From contig CM070874.1 of NCBI GenBank assembly GCA_036365515.1, positions 160,767,297 through 160,831,296 on the forward strand: a stretch of DNA of 64,000 bases, in the 5' to 3' direction. Made by a program: the position numbers and the translations under genes. The notes below the pieces were generated by a model. The model did no database searches. It saw only the letters and a list, made by a program, of their open reading frames with translations, and was not told the origin of the DNA. Shown here one piece after another: positions 41,446-52,183 of the stretch. Each line of letters begins with the position of its first letter. Position 1 is the stretch's first letter. Source of the stretch: Torymus aiolomorphi. Taxonomy: Eukaryota > Arthropoda > Insecta > Hymenoptera > Torymidae.

Positions 41446-42510
41446 CTATAAAGGCACTAATGAATTTTGTTCGATAACATATTCCCCAGGTAATATGTTA
41501 AAATCAAAAGGAAGATACTGACAATCTTCGATAGAGGCTATACCACCTTCATTTCCATCCAAGTCATGTTCATTTTGAAGAATTTCTTTTTCTGAATCGT
41601 TTTTGTCCTCTCTTCTTTCCCACGTAAAGCTTGGATTTAACAATTTAATGTTATGGCAAACGTAAGTTACCCTACTAGCTCGCTCAATTTTAAAGCGGTT
41701 TCGTTTGCAGCTGTGAATCCATCCATAAGTACTGAAGGAACGTTCAGTTGCCGCGGATGTACAAGAGAGTCCCAAAACTCCAATAGCAATTTAGCTCAGT
41801 GAAGTGGAACCGCAAGAGCCTTTCCACCAGTCCAGAGCAGGTACCCAAGAAGATGAGTGCTGTACGTAATCATTAGCCCAGAATCCAGATTGATTGTTAT
41901 AGTCTATTAGTTCTCGAAGCACTTTGGCCTTTTAAATGTCAAATTTCTGAGATAATTAGATATCATTTCAGATCCTGCTATGTGTGATGGTTCCAAATCT
42001 TTGCCTCTAAACTTTGGATCTAATATATTAGTTGTAAAATGAAGAGGCGTCAAAACCATTTCAGATCACTGAGTTAAACAATTCATCACCTTATCAGTTT
42101 CACTTATTGTTAATAGAGCGACTGATGAGCATTGAAGTTCCTTTGCAAAATGTTGTTTTAACTCTATAAATGCTTGAGGTATTTCACTAATTTGAGACTG
42201 ATCCCCTTCCACTTTTTTTTAACTATATGACTACTGGTTCAAGAAGATGAATCATTTTTTGATTTTTTACCTAAAATTCATCACTCAAAATAACTTCTCT
42301 CGTTATTTTATTAATTCTGTTTGAATTATTGGAAATAGTTAATTGATTTAAATTATATTGATTATGTGTAACACTTATTAAACATTGTAATGATGAACCC
42401 CATCGAGTTTTTTCTGGTAATTTCAAAGATAGCTGCAATATTGCTTTCAGGCATAGCCTTATAACATTCCTCACGTATTGTTTAATCATATACGAATATT
42501 CCTCTAACAT
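41446..42510 (-). pseudogene. hAT-family transposase fragment
   Basis: The minus strand holds TRWGSSLQCLISV (about 42400), WVPALDWWKGSCGS (about 41830) and the hAT dimerisation segment SCTSAATERSFSTYGWIHS followed by KRNRFKIERASRVTYV (about 41680-41770). These occur in the right order for the C-terminal two thirds of a hAT transposase. Frames are broken at least three times between 42270 and 41780. No terminal inverted repeats or 8-bp target duplication were found. A Ser/Asn-rich frame upstream (42879-42630) may be its start. Confidence 0.8.
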
Positions 42511-42519
42511 TGCTAAATT

Positions 42520-43180
42520 AAGGAAATAATCGATTCACAAATATTATAAAAAAAGAAAATATTTCTGAAGAATTATTTAACCGTGTACGAATATTGCTCC
42601 AATATTGCTGTACCGCATCCCTTAATCTATCAGTCTGAAAAAGCAATGGAATAACGGAAATAGCTATTGGCAAGAAATAAATCAGGCTCTTGCCTCACGG
42701 TTGCGTCCATATTTACTAGCATTGGGGGAATATTTGTGAATCTGTCGAATATGACAAAGCAACCTTGAGGCAATATTGCTCCAACAATCAGTGCTATAGG
42801 GGGTATAATACGGTATAATACATATATTATATGTGCTCGAAACGTCATTCGATTGATTTTTGTCAGTTTTTTCTGCCATTTTTTCTAATAAATTGATTTA
42901 TTTTTACATAATATTTATTTATATTTATAAGTATATTAATGTACATTGAATAAAAATTAAAAAAATATATTTACAATCGGATGAAAAAAGAAATACTACC
43001 AATAAATAAGAGCATCTACGTCGAAAAAACTGAATATTGGACAAAAACGAAATTACAGTGAAAAATCAATAAAAAGTATAATCAGTATTTTATCAATATT
43101 TTTGAAAAAGAAATAGTTATCCTTCTCGGGTTACTATCTCTTTACCCCCTATGACTCCTACAACTTTTGTCTAAAACATT
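42520..43180. other. AT-rich stretch, little content
   Basis: Apart from the possible N-terminal piece of the hAT relic at 42630-42879 I see no gene. Confidence 0.4.
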
Positions 43181-44300
43181 TTTTCATTATATGCTGTGAT
43201 GTGGCAGCTCCCTCGTCACTGTAAAATGCTGTGCATCGCGCAAGCACACACCTCCCCCGTTAATCCTACAGCGCCCTCCTTTTCCTCTTCGCCCTAGCTA
43301 GCAAGCACAGCCAGAGCGAACGCCATTGTCGTTGCTACGTGGTCGTACAGCCAGCTACGTTGCTACGTTGCCATCTCCATTTCCAGCAAGCAAAGTCAGG
43401 CCGCGAGCTGTCGGCTGCATGTGCGTCGAGGGGCCACCAAATATGAGAGAGAGGTGAGAGAGGAATACTACCGAAGAGCGGCGAAAACTGTCGAGAGCGC
43501 GGAGCTGCAGGCTGGTCGGCCTACGTCGGTACTTGCTCGCCAGCGTACGTGATCCGTAGAGCTCGACACGAGGGTCTCTGGGAGTTTTTCGTTCCCGAGT
43601 GTGTGCTCAGCCACCCGTCCAGCCCACTCCGTCGTCACCGAGGGTTCAGGACCAGGCATGCACCGACAGGATGAAAGCGAATGTGTTTGAGGGCCAGCGG
43701 GTCCATCGGCGATGAAGGAGAGTGCGAGTCGTCGAGAGAAGTCATCTGGCCGACGTCTACTAATTGTGAGTCCCTTCCGTTTCTCCGTTTTCGCCAGTAT
43801 CCGTGTGTTTGTGCCGCGATTTGGCATTCGTGTGTAATTTTCCGAACCCCAGTAGTTTGTATTTTGTAGCTCAAGCTGCGAGCGATAGGTTTCTCCGACG
43901 CGTGGTAATCTATTCAAATTTGTCATCGTGCTAGTGGCTAAAGCTACGAAAGAGTGTTGTGTCCCGTCACCGAGCGCGTCTCATGTTTATGCAGTTTAGT
44001 TCATTAGATCTAATCGGTTTAGGTTTAGTTTTGGTAACAAGTGTTTTGGTACATCCAACGTGTGTACCTGGCGCACTATTTCTTATTGTGTACAGTAGTT
44101 TAAGTGAATTTTGATTGAATAAATAATTCTTTGAGTGTTCATGTAAATCGGTGTAATAGTACTGTGCTTGATTCCCCGCGTACCTCGGCCCTGATCCACA
44201 GTAGAGCGTTATAATGCTTACCCGCAGAAATATTCAAGTGGTATTAGTAAGTGTGACCAAAGTGGTCTTATGAGGTCCATAGATTCCATCGGCAGGCTTA
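43180..44300 (+). other. GC-rich block without a convincing gene
   Basis: CpG-rich, with GCTACGTTGCTACGTTGCC direct words near 43365. Its base composition differs sharply from both sides, and it grades into a TG-rich tail with AATAAATAATT near 44128. It could be a 5' regulatory region or an LTR. Open frames here exist on both strands, which is expected from low stop density and not evidence for coding. Confidence 0.35.
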
Positions 44301-44970
44301 GCCTCACTTCCAGATCAAAATTAAACCTTTTTTTACACCAAGACCTGATATAGTCAAAGTCATTCTCGAAATATATTATTAGTCAAAAAATGATATTTGG
44401 CCAGTAGAGGCCGCCCGAAAAATAGTTGGACACATATTTGGACATATTTTTAAGTGTAGAATTCAAATCTGCATTAAAAAAATTTTGGTCCCTATTCAAA
44501 TAAAATAGATCGAAGCCTCACGGAACCTTATTAATGCCTAGGTTTCAAAATTGGACCAGTTCTTCAGATAGTTTCTTTGATTTCTTGAAAGTATGGTCTC
44601 TTGAGATTCTTTTCTTAAACCGCTCAGCTTTCAAGATATTACAGGGTATCATTTAAAATGGGACATCCTGTAGTTATATATCTTTCTATACTTAATAGTT
44701 GTAAGCGTTTTTCTTACGATCTAGCCGCTCTACAGTTGCCCCCACTCCCGCCCCTCAGCCGCTTCTCACCCGCCCCCACTCCTGAAAATAACGTAAAAAT
44801 TTCAATCGAAACAGTAGTTTATTATCTTCATTTTAGACAGCCGCTCCCCTGCCGCTGATGGACGCTAAAACAAGTAATAAACGTGCTTCAACTTACTTTT
44901 AGTGACAACATTCTACAAATGTAGATTTTTTGAAATTTGTATTTAATAAAACAGCTAAAATCAAGAACAA
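44300..44970. other. Unassigned stretch
   Basis: No gene. A phrase ending AAATGGGACATCCTGTAG near 44656 is the kind seen at ends of insect repeats, but no partner was found here. Confidence 0.35.
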
Positions 44971-44974
44971 TCTT

Positions 44975-45310
44975 AGTCTCATCTTACAGCTCGTGTTTAA
45001 ATAAGGGATAGCATGGGGCGTTTCGCCTCTGTTCTTCCAGGCCAGAAAGCGGGCGTCTATAAACCTCACCGTTTGAACGTGTGCTTGCGGCATCAAAATA
45101 TATCTGTCGTATAAACTTCGCATTTGTTTTCGACTTATTTTTTCGTCAGCTTTCTCGTAGTGACATTTGTTTTTGATAATTTTCACGTTTTAACCTTGTA
45201 AATACATAACACGTGTTATATCTCGAAAAGTACCTTTTTAATATTATTTTTAATAGTCAAGATTGAAAGAACGGGGTTTTTTTACGTCGATGTTACTTAT
45301 AGGATAAGGA
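44975..45310 (+). repeat. Diverged copy of the MITE at 61748
   Basis: Collinear with 61755-62030: GGGCGTTTCGCCTC against GAGGCGTTTCACGTC, then TTCGTCAGCTTTC, TTAACCTTGTAAATACAT and ACGTGTTATATCTCGAAAA in the same order. Divergence is high, and the second inverted half is absent. Confidence 0.55.
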
Positions 45311-45354
45311 CATTGGAAAGAGGCACAAAGAAATTGACGACGAAGATTATTACC

Positions 45355-45563
45355 TGTAATGAGAACAAGTGTTTTATTATAAAAAAATTACACTTTTTTC
45401 TTTCGGTGTCAGACGCGCGCTTGCCAGATCGCAACTGCTTGTCGCGCGCGTTTTCATTCGCTTAGACAATGTAAAACGACGCTAGTCGCACCACCGTCGC
45501 TGTACAACACAAATATATAAATAATAACATTAAAACAAAATAAGGAACATTGAATTTTCTACA
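45355..45563 (-). repeat. Predicted 3' LTR of BEL element 2
   Basis: On the minus strand a polypurine tract, GGTGGGAGGA, stands at about 45573-45564. TGTAGAAAATTCAATG then starts at 45563, and the repeat would end ...CTCATTACA near 45355. It holds a TATATATT box. A 9-bp hairpin (TTGAGTAAT/ATTACTCAA, 45574-45601) precedes the tract. With no partner LTR the left edge is a guess. Confidence 0.4.
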
Positions 45564-45599
45564 TCCTCCCACCTTGAGTAATGGGTAACGCGATTACTC

Positions 45600-46745
45600 A
45601 ACTACTCAGCGCCCTGTGAAATTTAAGAAAAATCTAATCGGCATTTTTCATTTTTCATCAATCTGCAAACTTTCGAGTACAAGTTCTCCAGTTGCAGTTT
45701 TTAGTTTCGCTCTACGCGGAATTCCACCATTTCCTGGGATGACTTGAAGGACTCTAACCAATGGCCAGTTGAGATGCTTCTGATTGTCGCTCGCCACTAA
45801 AACAACATCACCTTCCTTGAGTTTCAAATGATTCACTTTTGCTTTTGTATACCGATAAAGTTGCCCAAAATATTCCGATCCGAATCTCTCTTAACCTGAC
45901 ATCAGCGTTGCAGATATCTCAAACGCTGAGTGAGAGATACTTCTTCCAGATAATCTAAATCCGGAACTGAATCTTTATGAATTTCCTTTAGGAACATCTG
46001 TGGAATAATAGTTCTCAACTCATCTTTATCATCTATCAGGGGGATTAGTGGTCGCGCATTTGTCGACGGCTTCACACTCACAAAGCAGCGTACTTATTTC
46101 CTGATAATCCAACGACGCTCTTCGGAGGTTTCTCCTTAAATGATCCTTCAAGATTCTCACGATGCGCTCCCACCAATCGCCCCACCGTGCAGCAGATGGA
46201 GGGTTGAAGCACCACTCGATCCTTTCTGCTAAACAGTGAGCGCTGATCTTGTCCCAGTTGACCGTCTTTAAGAGATTGTTTGCACTAAAAAAAATTGGTG
46301 CCGTTCTCGCAATATATTATAGTGGGCCTCCCTCTCCGAGCAATAAACCTAGTCAACAATGTTATCACCAACTCCAAGTGTACCGCATGATGCACTGCAC
46401 ACGTGTAAAGACATACCCAAGCTTTCTTGTCGTCCTTTAGGAATAGCGTATCTGCATAATCCACTCCGACTACTTCGAAAACTGCCGCGTCTCGCACAGT
46501 TTGCAGGCAAACTAGCTGGGGGAACGTCTGATGTCCCCGCTGTATGTCTCCGACAGATAATAGTTGCCAATGACTGAATGTACCGTTCTTCTACTGGAAA
46601 TTACCCATACTTGCTCTCTTATTGACGACATAGTGGTACTTATACCATCGTGTTTCAAACGCTCATGTACGTGCCGTGTAAGAATCTTCGTAAACGGATA
46701 ACTAGGATGTAAGACCGCTGGATATCTAAAATCTTCGATATCTAA
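45600..46745 (-). pseudogene. BEL element 2 integrase
   Basis: Minus strand: VGVDYADTLFLKDDKKAW with the first catalytic Asp, VCLYTCAVHHAVHLELV, and FIARRGRPTIIYCENGTNFF with the second position (Glu-Asn-Gly here where Asp-Asn-Gly or Ser-Asp-Asn-Gly is usual). The C-terminal DUF5641-like segment NHLKLKEGDVVLVASDNQK and LNWPLVRVLQVIPGNGG ends near 45648. Frames change between 46285 and 45840. It lies directly before the polypurine tract. Confidence 0.85.
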
Positions 46746-47040
46746 TCAATTAGATATTATTGTCTTTGTTCCAATTAAACCTAAATCATCTAAAAAAAAA
46801 AAAAAAAACAGTAAGTCCTTTTGTAGTTGACTTTATCATCACCCCTGTTCATTGTATTTCTTAAGGGAAATTGATGGAATAATGAGTACAAAAGATAATT
46901 TAATTCATTCTGTGCAACGTTTCGGTAATACAATTATTACCTTTATCAAGCACATATCATTTGGTGTAATCAGGGGTATAAAGTATGGAATAATTATAAG
47001 CACAAGTATTGATCTCCAGTCCTTCTTTCAGTAAGCCCTT
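46745..47040 (-). mobile_element. Penelope-like 3' scrap inside BEL element 2
   Basis: A short insertion between the integrase and RNase H segments. It holds a poly-A/T run (46794-46808) and a hammerhead-like motif in the minus direction. Its GAAACGTTGCACAGAATGAA lead-out resembles the PLE copies. No coding part remains. Confidence 0.5.
46920..46949 (-). ncRNA. Hammerhead-like core with paired 3/8 changes
   Basis: Minus strand: TTGATAA (46949-46943), one extra base, a perfect 7-bp stem II GGTAATA/TATTACC with a 4-base loop, then GAAA (46923-46920). Against the CTGATGA consensus it differs at positions 3 (C to T) and 8 (G to A), the two bases known to pair in the active hammerhead. Confidence 0.5.
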
Positions 47041-47599
47041 TTAATCGCACATTGGTATTGCCGTCGAATGAGTCTCGTTGTGTTAGCTTAATGAGCGTCT
47101 TCTCAGCTGCATTGATTTCTATGGCATCTAGATGCTCTCCTATTTTTCTATTGACCTTCGCGGATTTGACATTGTGTAAAAATTTTAGTATTCGAGTCAT
47201 TATTCGTTAAATACATTAATAATCAGAACAGTCAAACAAATATCATGGTGCACTTTTATTTGATTGCGTGATATATGTATATGCTCAAGCGTGACAAGCA
47301 TCGTCGTTGAGAATGCTTTCCCAGCTTGCTGTCCACTTTTGCAGAGCTCGTCGTTAACTTTTAGTTCATCAGCGATGCCTTCTTCTTAAGGTCACTTGCT
47401 AGGTAGACGCGCTAACCAGTTCGGTCCCTCCCACCATCTCGAATAAACAAGTTGAAGTGGTGAGCATCCTCGTGGAGGAAGGTCCGCCGGATTCATCTTA
47501 CCTGGCACGTGTCTCCAAAATTCTACCTTAGTGAGCCTTTTTTAGCTCTTCTACACGATTGTATACAAATCTGGGTCATTTTTTTCCTCATCTCAACCA

Positions 47600-49200
47600 A
47601 GCGAGTACTGCTGAAGAATCACTCCACAATGTCACATTAACTTCAGAGAAACACATGGCTTGTAAGACTGAGTGTAATAATCTTGCACCAAGAGTGGCGG
47701 CAAGTAATTCCATTCGTGGAATTTAAATCTTCTTTGTAGGCCCGACTCGAGATTTTGCTTGCACCAAATTAACTTCGACTGTGTGCAACTTTTACACTCT
47801 TGCAAACAAGATGGCGGCATATGCTAGTTTACTCGCATCAACAAAAACATGTAGAGTGACTTTATTTTGAAGCAGAGTTATTTGACTGAGCCATTTATCA
47901 AGCTTAGCTGCCACTGCCTCTGGCAATTCAGAGTCCCAATTGATTTTCTTACTCCAAAGCTCTTGCAGCATTAATTTTGGTGTCAACAATACAGAAGAGA
48001 CTCAACCGAGCGGGTCATACATTTTATGAGCAACGAACAGAATTTTCCTCTTCCGTACTGGTTCCACTATTTCATCTAAAATATAAAGATTAATAAATAA
48101 TTGATCTTTGATTTTATCCCAACAGATACCTAAAATCAAACTTGTTTCTTTGCCATCGCTCGCGCCTGTAGACTCCCAGTCTCGAACGTTAAAACTGGCC
48201 TGTTGCATTATAGTAGAAGAGCTTTTTTGAAAAAATAATTATTCTTCTAACGATTGAACGCTGGTAATGCAGTTATCCACATAGAAAGATGTTAGCAGCT
48301 TCTTAACAAGCTCGACTCCAACCGATAACTTTGCAGACTCCAAGACCTTCTGCAAATCATGTTCATTCATTGCTCCAAGCAAAAACGGACTGCTATTAAT
48401 CCAAAAATGACGCGTCGATGGCGATAATTGATCACCTCTTGTGGCTCCGACTTCCACCAGAGAAACTTCAACATATCTCGATCGTTCGGCGCCACACTAA
48501 TCTGTAAAAAGACTTTAGCTATATCGACCGCTACTCCAATTTTATTTTTTCTAAATCTGAGAAGAATATTGGGTATAAGCTCTATTAGATTAGGATCTGT
48601 ATGCAAACATTGGTTAAGCAAGGACCCATTACCACTGTTCGCTGAGGCATCAAATACTGGCCTAATACGCGTGGTGCTACTTAATTTCACGACGATGTCG
48701 GTGAGGTAAATAATACCCCTTTTTACTCTCCTCTGCGGATGCGACTCTTTCAATAATACCTTCCTGAAGCCAATCATCAAAAATTTGTTCGTAGTCTTCA
48801 TACAGACCCTGCTCGAACAGCTTCCTTGTCAGCGCTTTCAGTCTTTTCTCAACTGCCCACCGGTTGTCGCTCAAAGGTGGGACATTTTCCTTCCATGGCA
48901 GGTTGACCTGGTATCTGCCTACTCTATCAACTCTTAGTGTGTGAAGAAATTGCTCTTTTATCTCCTCCAACTGAGCTTCTTTGGACAGCGTTGTTACTGG
49001 ATCGGCGATACCTAGAATATCAAGTTCCCATAAATCAGAAATTTTGGCGTCGCGCGTGAATATATAGAGTACAGTGAGAGCAGTGTCTTCACGTGCAAGC
49101 GCTTCGTTGCCACTTTTGCCCACGAGTGTCGAGCCAAGCTTAGTTTCCCAGACCGTCGGCCCATGACTCACATCAGTTGAACAATTTTACCAGCATATAA
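47600..49200 (-). pseudogene. BEL element 2 reverse transcriptase and RNase H
   Basis: Minus strand: a pre-RT segment with WELDILGIADPVTT, then FDDWLQEGIIERV and YYLPHRHR. The RT core follows: RIRPVFDASANSGNGSLLNQ, KIGVAVDIAKVFLQISVAPN (first Asp), LKFLWW, then LLTSFYVDNCITSVQ, which holds the catalytic box as YVDN. After SILGICWDKIKDQLFI-type spacing comes the connection with VRKRKILFVAHKMYDPLG, and then NKVTLHVFVDASKLAYAA, the RNase H start. At least five frame changes. Confidence 0.85.
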
Positions 49201-49296
49201 TCGTCCGGCGACATCGGCTCGCAGTAGCAGGGAAATCGGCTTACTATCGTTTCCTACGCCGGTCAATGAAATTCCCTAATTCTGGAGCGTCTGTGC

Positions 49297-49725
49297 TCAC
49301 GGTCCAATAGACACAGATGGTAGGTTTTGGCAAATAACTTTTTCGTGAAAAGCTTTTATGCAGCACTCGTAGTCGTCCTCCAAATTACCAAGGAAAACTT
49401 TGTATTTGTTGTGATTGCGAGGCTCTGTGTTCATTCCGCCGAACAATAAATGGACCATCGCCTGCTGACCAACAACAATCAAGCACATGTTCCGTGCGAC
49501 GCTTTCCAGCACATATGACTTGCGTGAGCCTGGGTCGATAAGAGCGCGCACTACACATTTGCCCTTCGGCCTACGTAACTTTACTTGCAGCGTTTGCAGA
49601 CACACATCCGAACTGCACCACGCGTTATTGCAGGATAGAGTCAAATTTTCTGTTTTTTTCTCATGCTCATTCACATTACTGTGGAACTGTTTTTCTTGCG
49701 TCACCTTCCTGCACATCACCAACAC
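49297..49725 (-). pseudogene. BEL element 2 aspartic protease
   Basis: Minus strand: VRALIDPGSRKSYVLESVA with the DPGS active-site triplet, followed by VHLLFGGMNTEPRNHNKY, the DUF1758-like fold of BEL/Pao proteases. It sits between gag zinc fingers and RT. The end is frameshifted near 49300. Confidence 0.8.
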
Positions 49726-49749
49726 ATGCTTTCCGCTAAATATTTGGCT

Positions 49750-50061
49750 TTAGCACGGCACCAACGAGCACTTGTGATTTTGCTTTAGACACAAAAAACA
49801 GACTTTTTTCTCCTTTGCGATCGCTTGTCTAGAGTTTAATGTCATCTGCTTCGCCATTTCACAGTTCGCGTTTTCGTGAGAATCTTGGCAGAAAATACAA
49901 GACGTCTGTACACTCTCTCTTACATCCTTTGCCGTTAGTAAGCCGGCTGCAGTAGCTACACCATCGTTCAACTTTGTTTCAACCTTACTTTTCTTTCCTG
50001 CTTTACCGACAGTAGTATACCCCGCGCTATGGGCCGTCACAACAAACTTGACCTCAACCAC
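49750..50061 (-). pseudogene. BEL element 2 gag, zinc-finger end
   Basis: Minus strand: SCIFCQDSHENANCEMAKQM and KKVCFLCLKQNHKC, the two Cys/His knuckles of BEL Gag. The upstream gag is lost at a palindromic joint near 50020-50113. Confidence 0.8.
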
Positions 50062-50113
50062 AGGCGCCAGCTGAGGTCAAGGTCAAGAAGTCACGATGAC
50101 GTATAGCGCGGGG
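50020..50113. repeat. Nested short inverted repeats at the BEL element 2 break
   Basis: CCCCGCGCTAT (50020-50030) pairs with ATAGCGCGGGG (50103-50113). Inside it, CTTGACCTCA (50047-50056) pairs with TGAGGTCAAG (50072-50081). It is exactly where the gag coding sequence ends, so it may be the scar of an inversion or a fold-back. Confidence 0.6.
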
Positions 50114-50139
50114 ATGGAAACAGTCCACGCCCCAACACA

Positions 50140-50210
50140 TACACTGCTGTGTGTGTGCGGGCGTGTGTGCGTGTGAATACGTGCGTGTGAGTACGTGCGA
50201 GTGCAGCGCT
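50140..50210. repeat. GT-rich simple repeat
   Basis: Imperfect GTGTGTGCG/TACGTGCGTGTGAG words. It has no other content. Confidence 0.7.
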
Positions 50211-50317
50211 ACGGTGCATAGTGCCACATCATCAAATTGTTTGAATATAAAACTCTCTCGCTCTATTTCTTTCTCTTTCACATACTTGCGCTCTCACGTA
50301 CATTCTCTTTCACATAT

Positions 50318-50533
50318 ACTTCTAAAACTTTTCGAAAATTTTTAATTTTAAAACATCAAAATTTCATAAATTATAAAAGTAAACGAACTCTGCCCTCCAA
50401 GACCAGGGCTATGGCGCACCAAAATAAATCAGGCTTTGGAGGGGAGAGTTTGTTTACTTTTATAATTTATGAAATTTTGATGTTTTAAACATGAAAAAAT
50501 GTTCGAAAAAATTCTAAAAGTTTTAGAAGTCTG
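50318..50533. mobile_element. Small fold-back MITE
   Basis: The arms, each about 90 bases (from ACTTCTAAAACTTTT at 50318 to its complement ending at 50533), are inverted. The inner 60 bases are almost perfectly complementary around a 30-base loop. It is followed by a TA microsatellite. It could also yield a long hairpin RNA. Confidence 0.7.
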
Positions 50534-50548
50534 AATACGGGTTTTAAA

Positions 50549-50551
<3 letters not shown>

Positions 50552-50589
<38 letters not shown>
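50552..50589. repeat. (TA)n microsatellite
   Basis: About 19 TA units next to the fold-back element. Confidence 0.95.
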
Positions 50590-50591
<2 letters not shown>

Positions 50592-50608
50592 AGTTTACAA
50601 ACTTACCA

Positions 50609-50911
50609 TTAATGATCTGGCCAGCATAAGTAAATAATACGCGTGGGGCAGATCCACATTCGACATCGCTCGCAGAATATCCACTTTGTGTTCTTCTGAT
50701 TGTAATGTCGTCTCTCGAACAATTCACAAAATTCTTTTCTTGTGATTTCCCGTGTTAGTGGCTGTACTAACTTCGGTAAAAACTGTTGTTCAGCCTGCCT
50801 TATTAGTTTTTTAATAATTTCACTACTTTCGCCGTTTATAGCGTTATTCGAAAAACCGCGAAACGGATGGTCGTCGCTGCCGATTCGTCTGCCGGCACCG
50901 TGCAGCCCCAA
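50609..50911 (-). CDS. Unknown ORF with a Cys-rich end
   Basis: I do not recognise it. The 100-codon frame reads EIIKKLIRQAEQQFLPKLV, then TREITRKEFCELFERRHYN and ends with CERCRMWICP, which looks like a zinc-binding pair. The charged helix and Cys pairs look protein-like, and there is no obvious transposon motif. It could be a scrap of a transposon-domesticated gene or of an ORF beside BEL element 2. Confidence 0.3.
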   Translation of the reverse strand: MGLHGAGRRIGSDDHPFRGFSNNAINGESSEIIKKLIRQAEQQFLPKLVQPLTREITRKEFCELFERRHYNQKNTKWIFCERCRMWICPTRIIYLCWPDH

Positions 50912-51069
50912 GCGCCCACCCTCTAATCGTTTATGTACGTTCCTTACAGTGGCGTATTTCTTTCACCAGTCTCTCTGCTCCTGTATGTCTAATAGGCGCA
51001 GATACAATCGACCATTGAACGAATTTACGCTTTCATCACTAGAATTTATATCTGATGTGCAATAACTCG

Positions 51070-51950
51070 AAACTTCACTGTCATTGTTCAATACCCCATC
51101 ATACATGATCGTATCAGTTAAAAATTATACATCAGCTTATAGAATGTTTCTCTCGTACAACAAATTAACGTGGTCCACCTCGATGTCGAACATGGGAGAA
51201 CAACGTTCTCGTCTGGTAAAGATACACGTGCAACACACTTTTCAATAACACGCATGCTGAGAAGGTTAGCCGAACACTGACGACCGTGTGTCACGAGGGT
51301 GCTCGATTTTCTGCATCACGCACATCGTACACGTGTACTTTTAAAAGGCGGAGTCGCAAATTCTTACTCTCAGCGTTCCTCGCGCTGTGATAAGTAAGCC
51401 TCACTGAAGAGCAGGGCTTACATGTGTAGGAATGTACTGACATAGGAATTCATCTTCAAGATCAAAGCATCACTTTGCGAACCGTGCAATATTAGCACAG
51501 TTCGTCAAGCGAGATATAATCCGCGATTATGTGTTTGAATGTCAGCTTATGACAATATAACGTTGTCTTACAAGCTGTAAATTTAATGTAACCACCACAA
51601 GCGATAACAGCTAGTCGATCAGTTACCCTGTTCTTATCGGCATGACATCACGGGTTGAGTATTTTAAAGCCAGCTCAATTATTTTACAAAATTGAAGTTT
51701 TGCAAGCTGGTAAAGATCTCGTATGCGCGCTTCTTAGTCCGGGCGCTGGTGGACTGAGTATTTTTTTCGAGGTCCCCTCGGTCGGGCTTTTTTATGTTTT
51801 TTGGGTCGCAGAATCAGAATTTCGAGGGTACCAGGCCGAAAAGTGGTCAGGTTATTTATTATTAACATTTTTTATGAACAATATAAAAAATGTTATTGTA
51901 TATTTTCGATTTTACAAAAATACCAAGCTATTCTCTGTCATTTTCTGAGC
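51070..51950. other. Unassigned non-coding stretch
   Basis: There is a TTTTAAAAGG TATA-like word near 51340 followed by initiator-like sequence, and CTAAGGACGAGGCAGAGC near 51960 where Copia coding begins. It may include the leader or 5' LTR of the Copia element, but no second LTR was found to confirm that. Confidence 0.35.
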
Positions 51951-51954
51951 AAAA

Positions 51955-52183
51955 ATGCTCTAAGGACGAGGCAGAGCACCGAGCCAACAAGGCGGAGAAA
52001 CAAGCTAAGCCAACGATTATACTTCGGCTGAAACCTGGATGATGGAGGTCAAACACTCAGAAGCAAACCAGGCAAACGCAGATCAAGAAACGAATGAAAA
52101 TCAGATAAATTGGTTATTGGACAGTGGATGCACTGACCATATTATAAACGATGAGAGATATTTTGAAAATTTTGTTGTATTAA
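51955..52183 (+). pseudogene. Copia gag end and protease start
   Basis: The frame with SAETWMMEV runs on to INWLLDSGCTDHIIND, which holds the Copia retropepsin DSG triplet. The MITE starts a short way after it, and the frame resumes at 52866. Upstream, a Lys/Ala-rich segment is the remaining end of Gag, frameshifted against the protease. Confidence 0.8.

Larger units (their letters stand above)
45355..50061 (-). mobile_element. BEL/Pao element 2, 5'-truncated
   Basis: Minus-strand order: gag zinc fingers, protease, RT, RNase H, integrase, polypurine tract, 3' LTR. Gag is cut off near 50040, and no 5' LTR copy was found to its right. A 250-300 bp PLE scrap interrupts it at about 46745-47040. 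Confidence 0.85.

Noticed and set aside
43468..43926. 152-codon frame on the minus strand in the GC-rich block
   Set aside because: No motif, several competing frames, composition-driven.
51655..51948. 97-codon frame before Copia coding
   Set aside because: Hydrophobic chance frame; no retroelement motif, and a competing frame of equal quality overlaps it.
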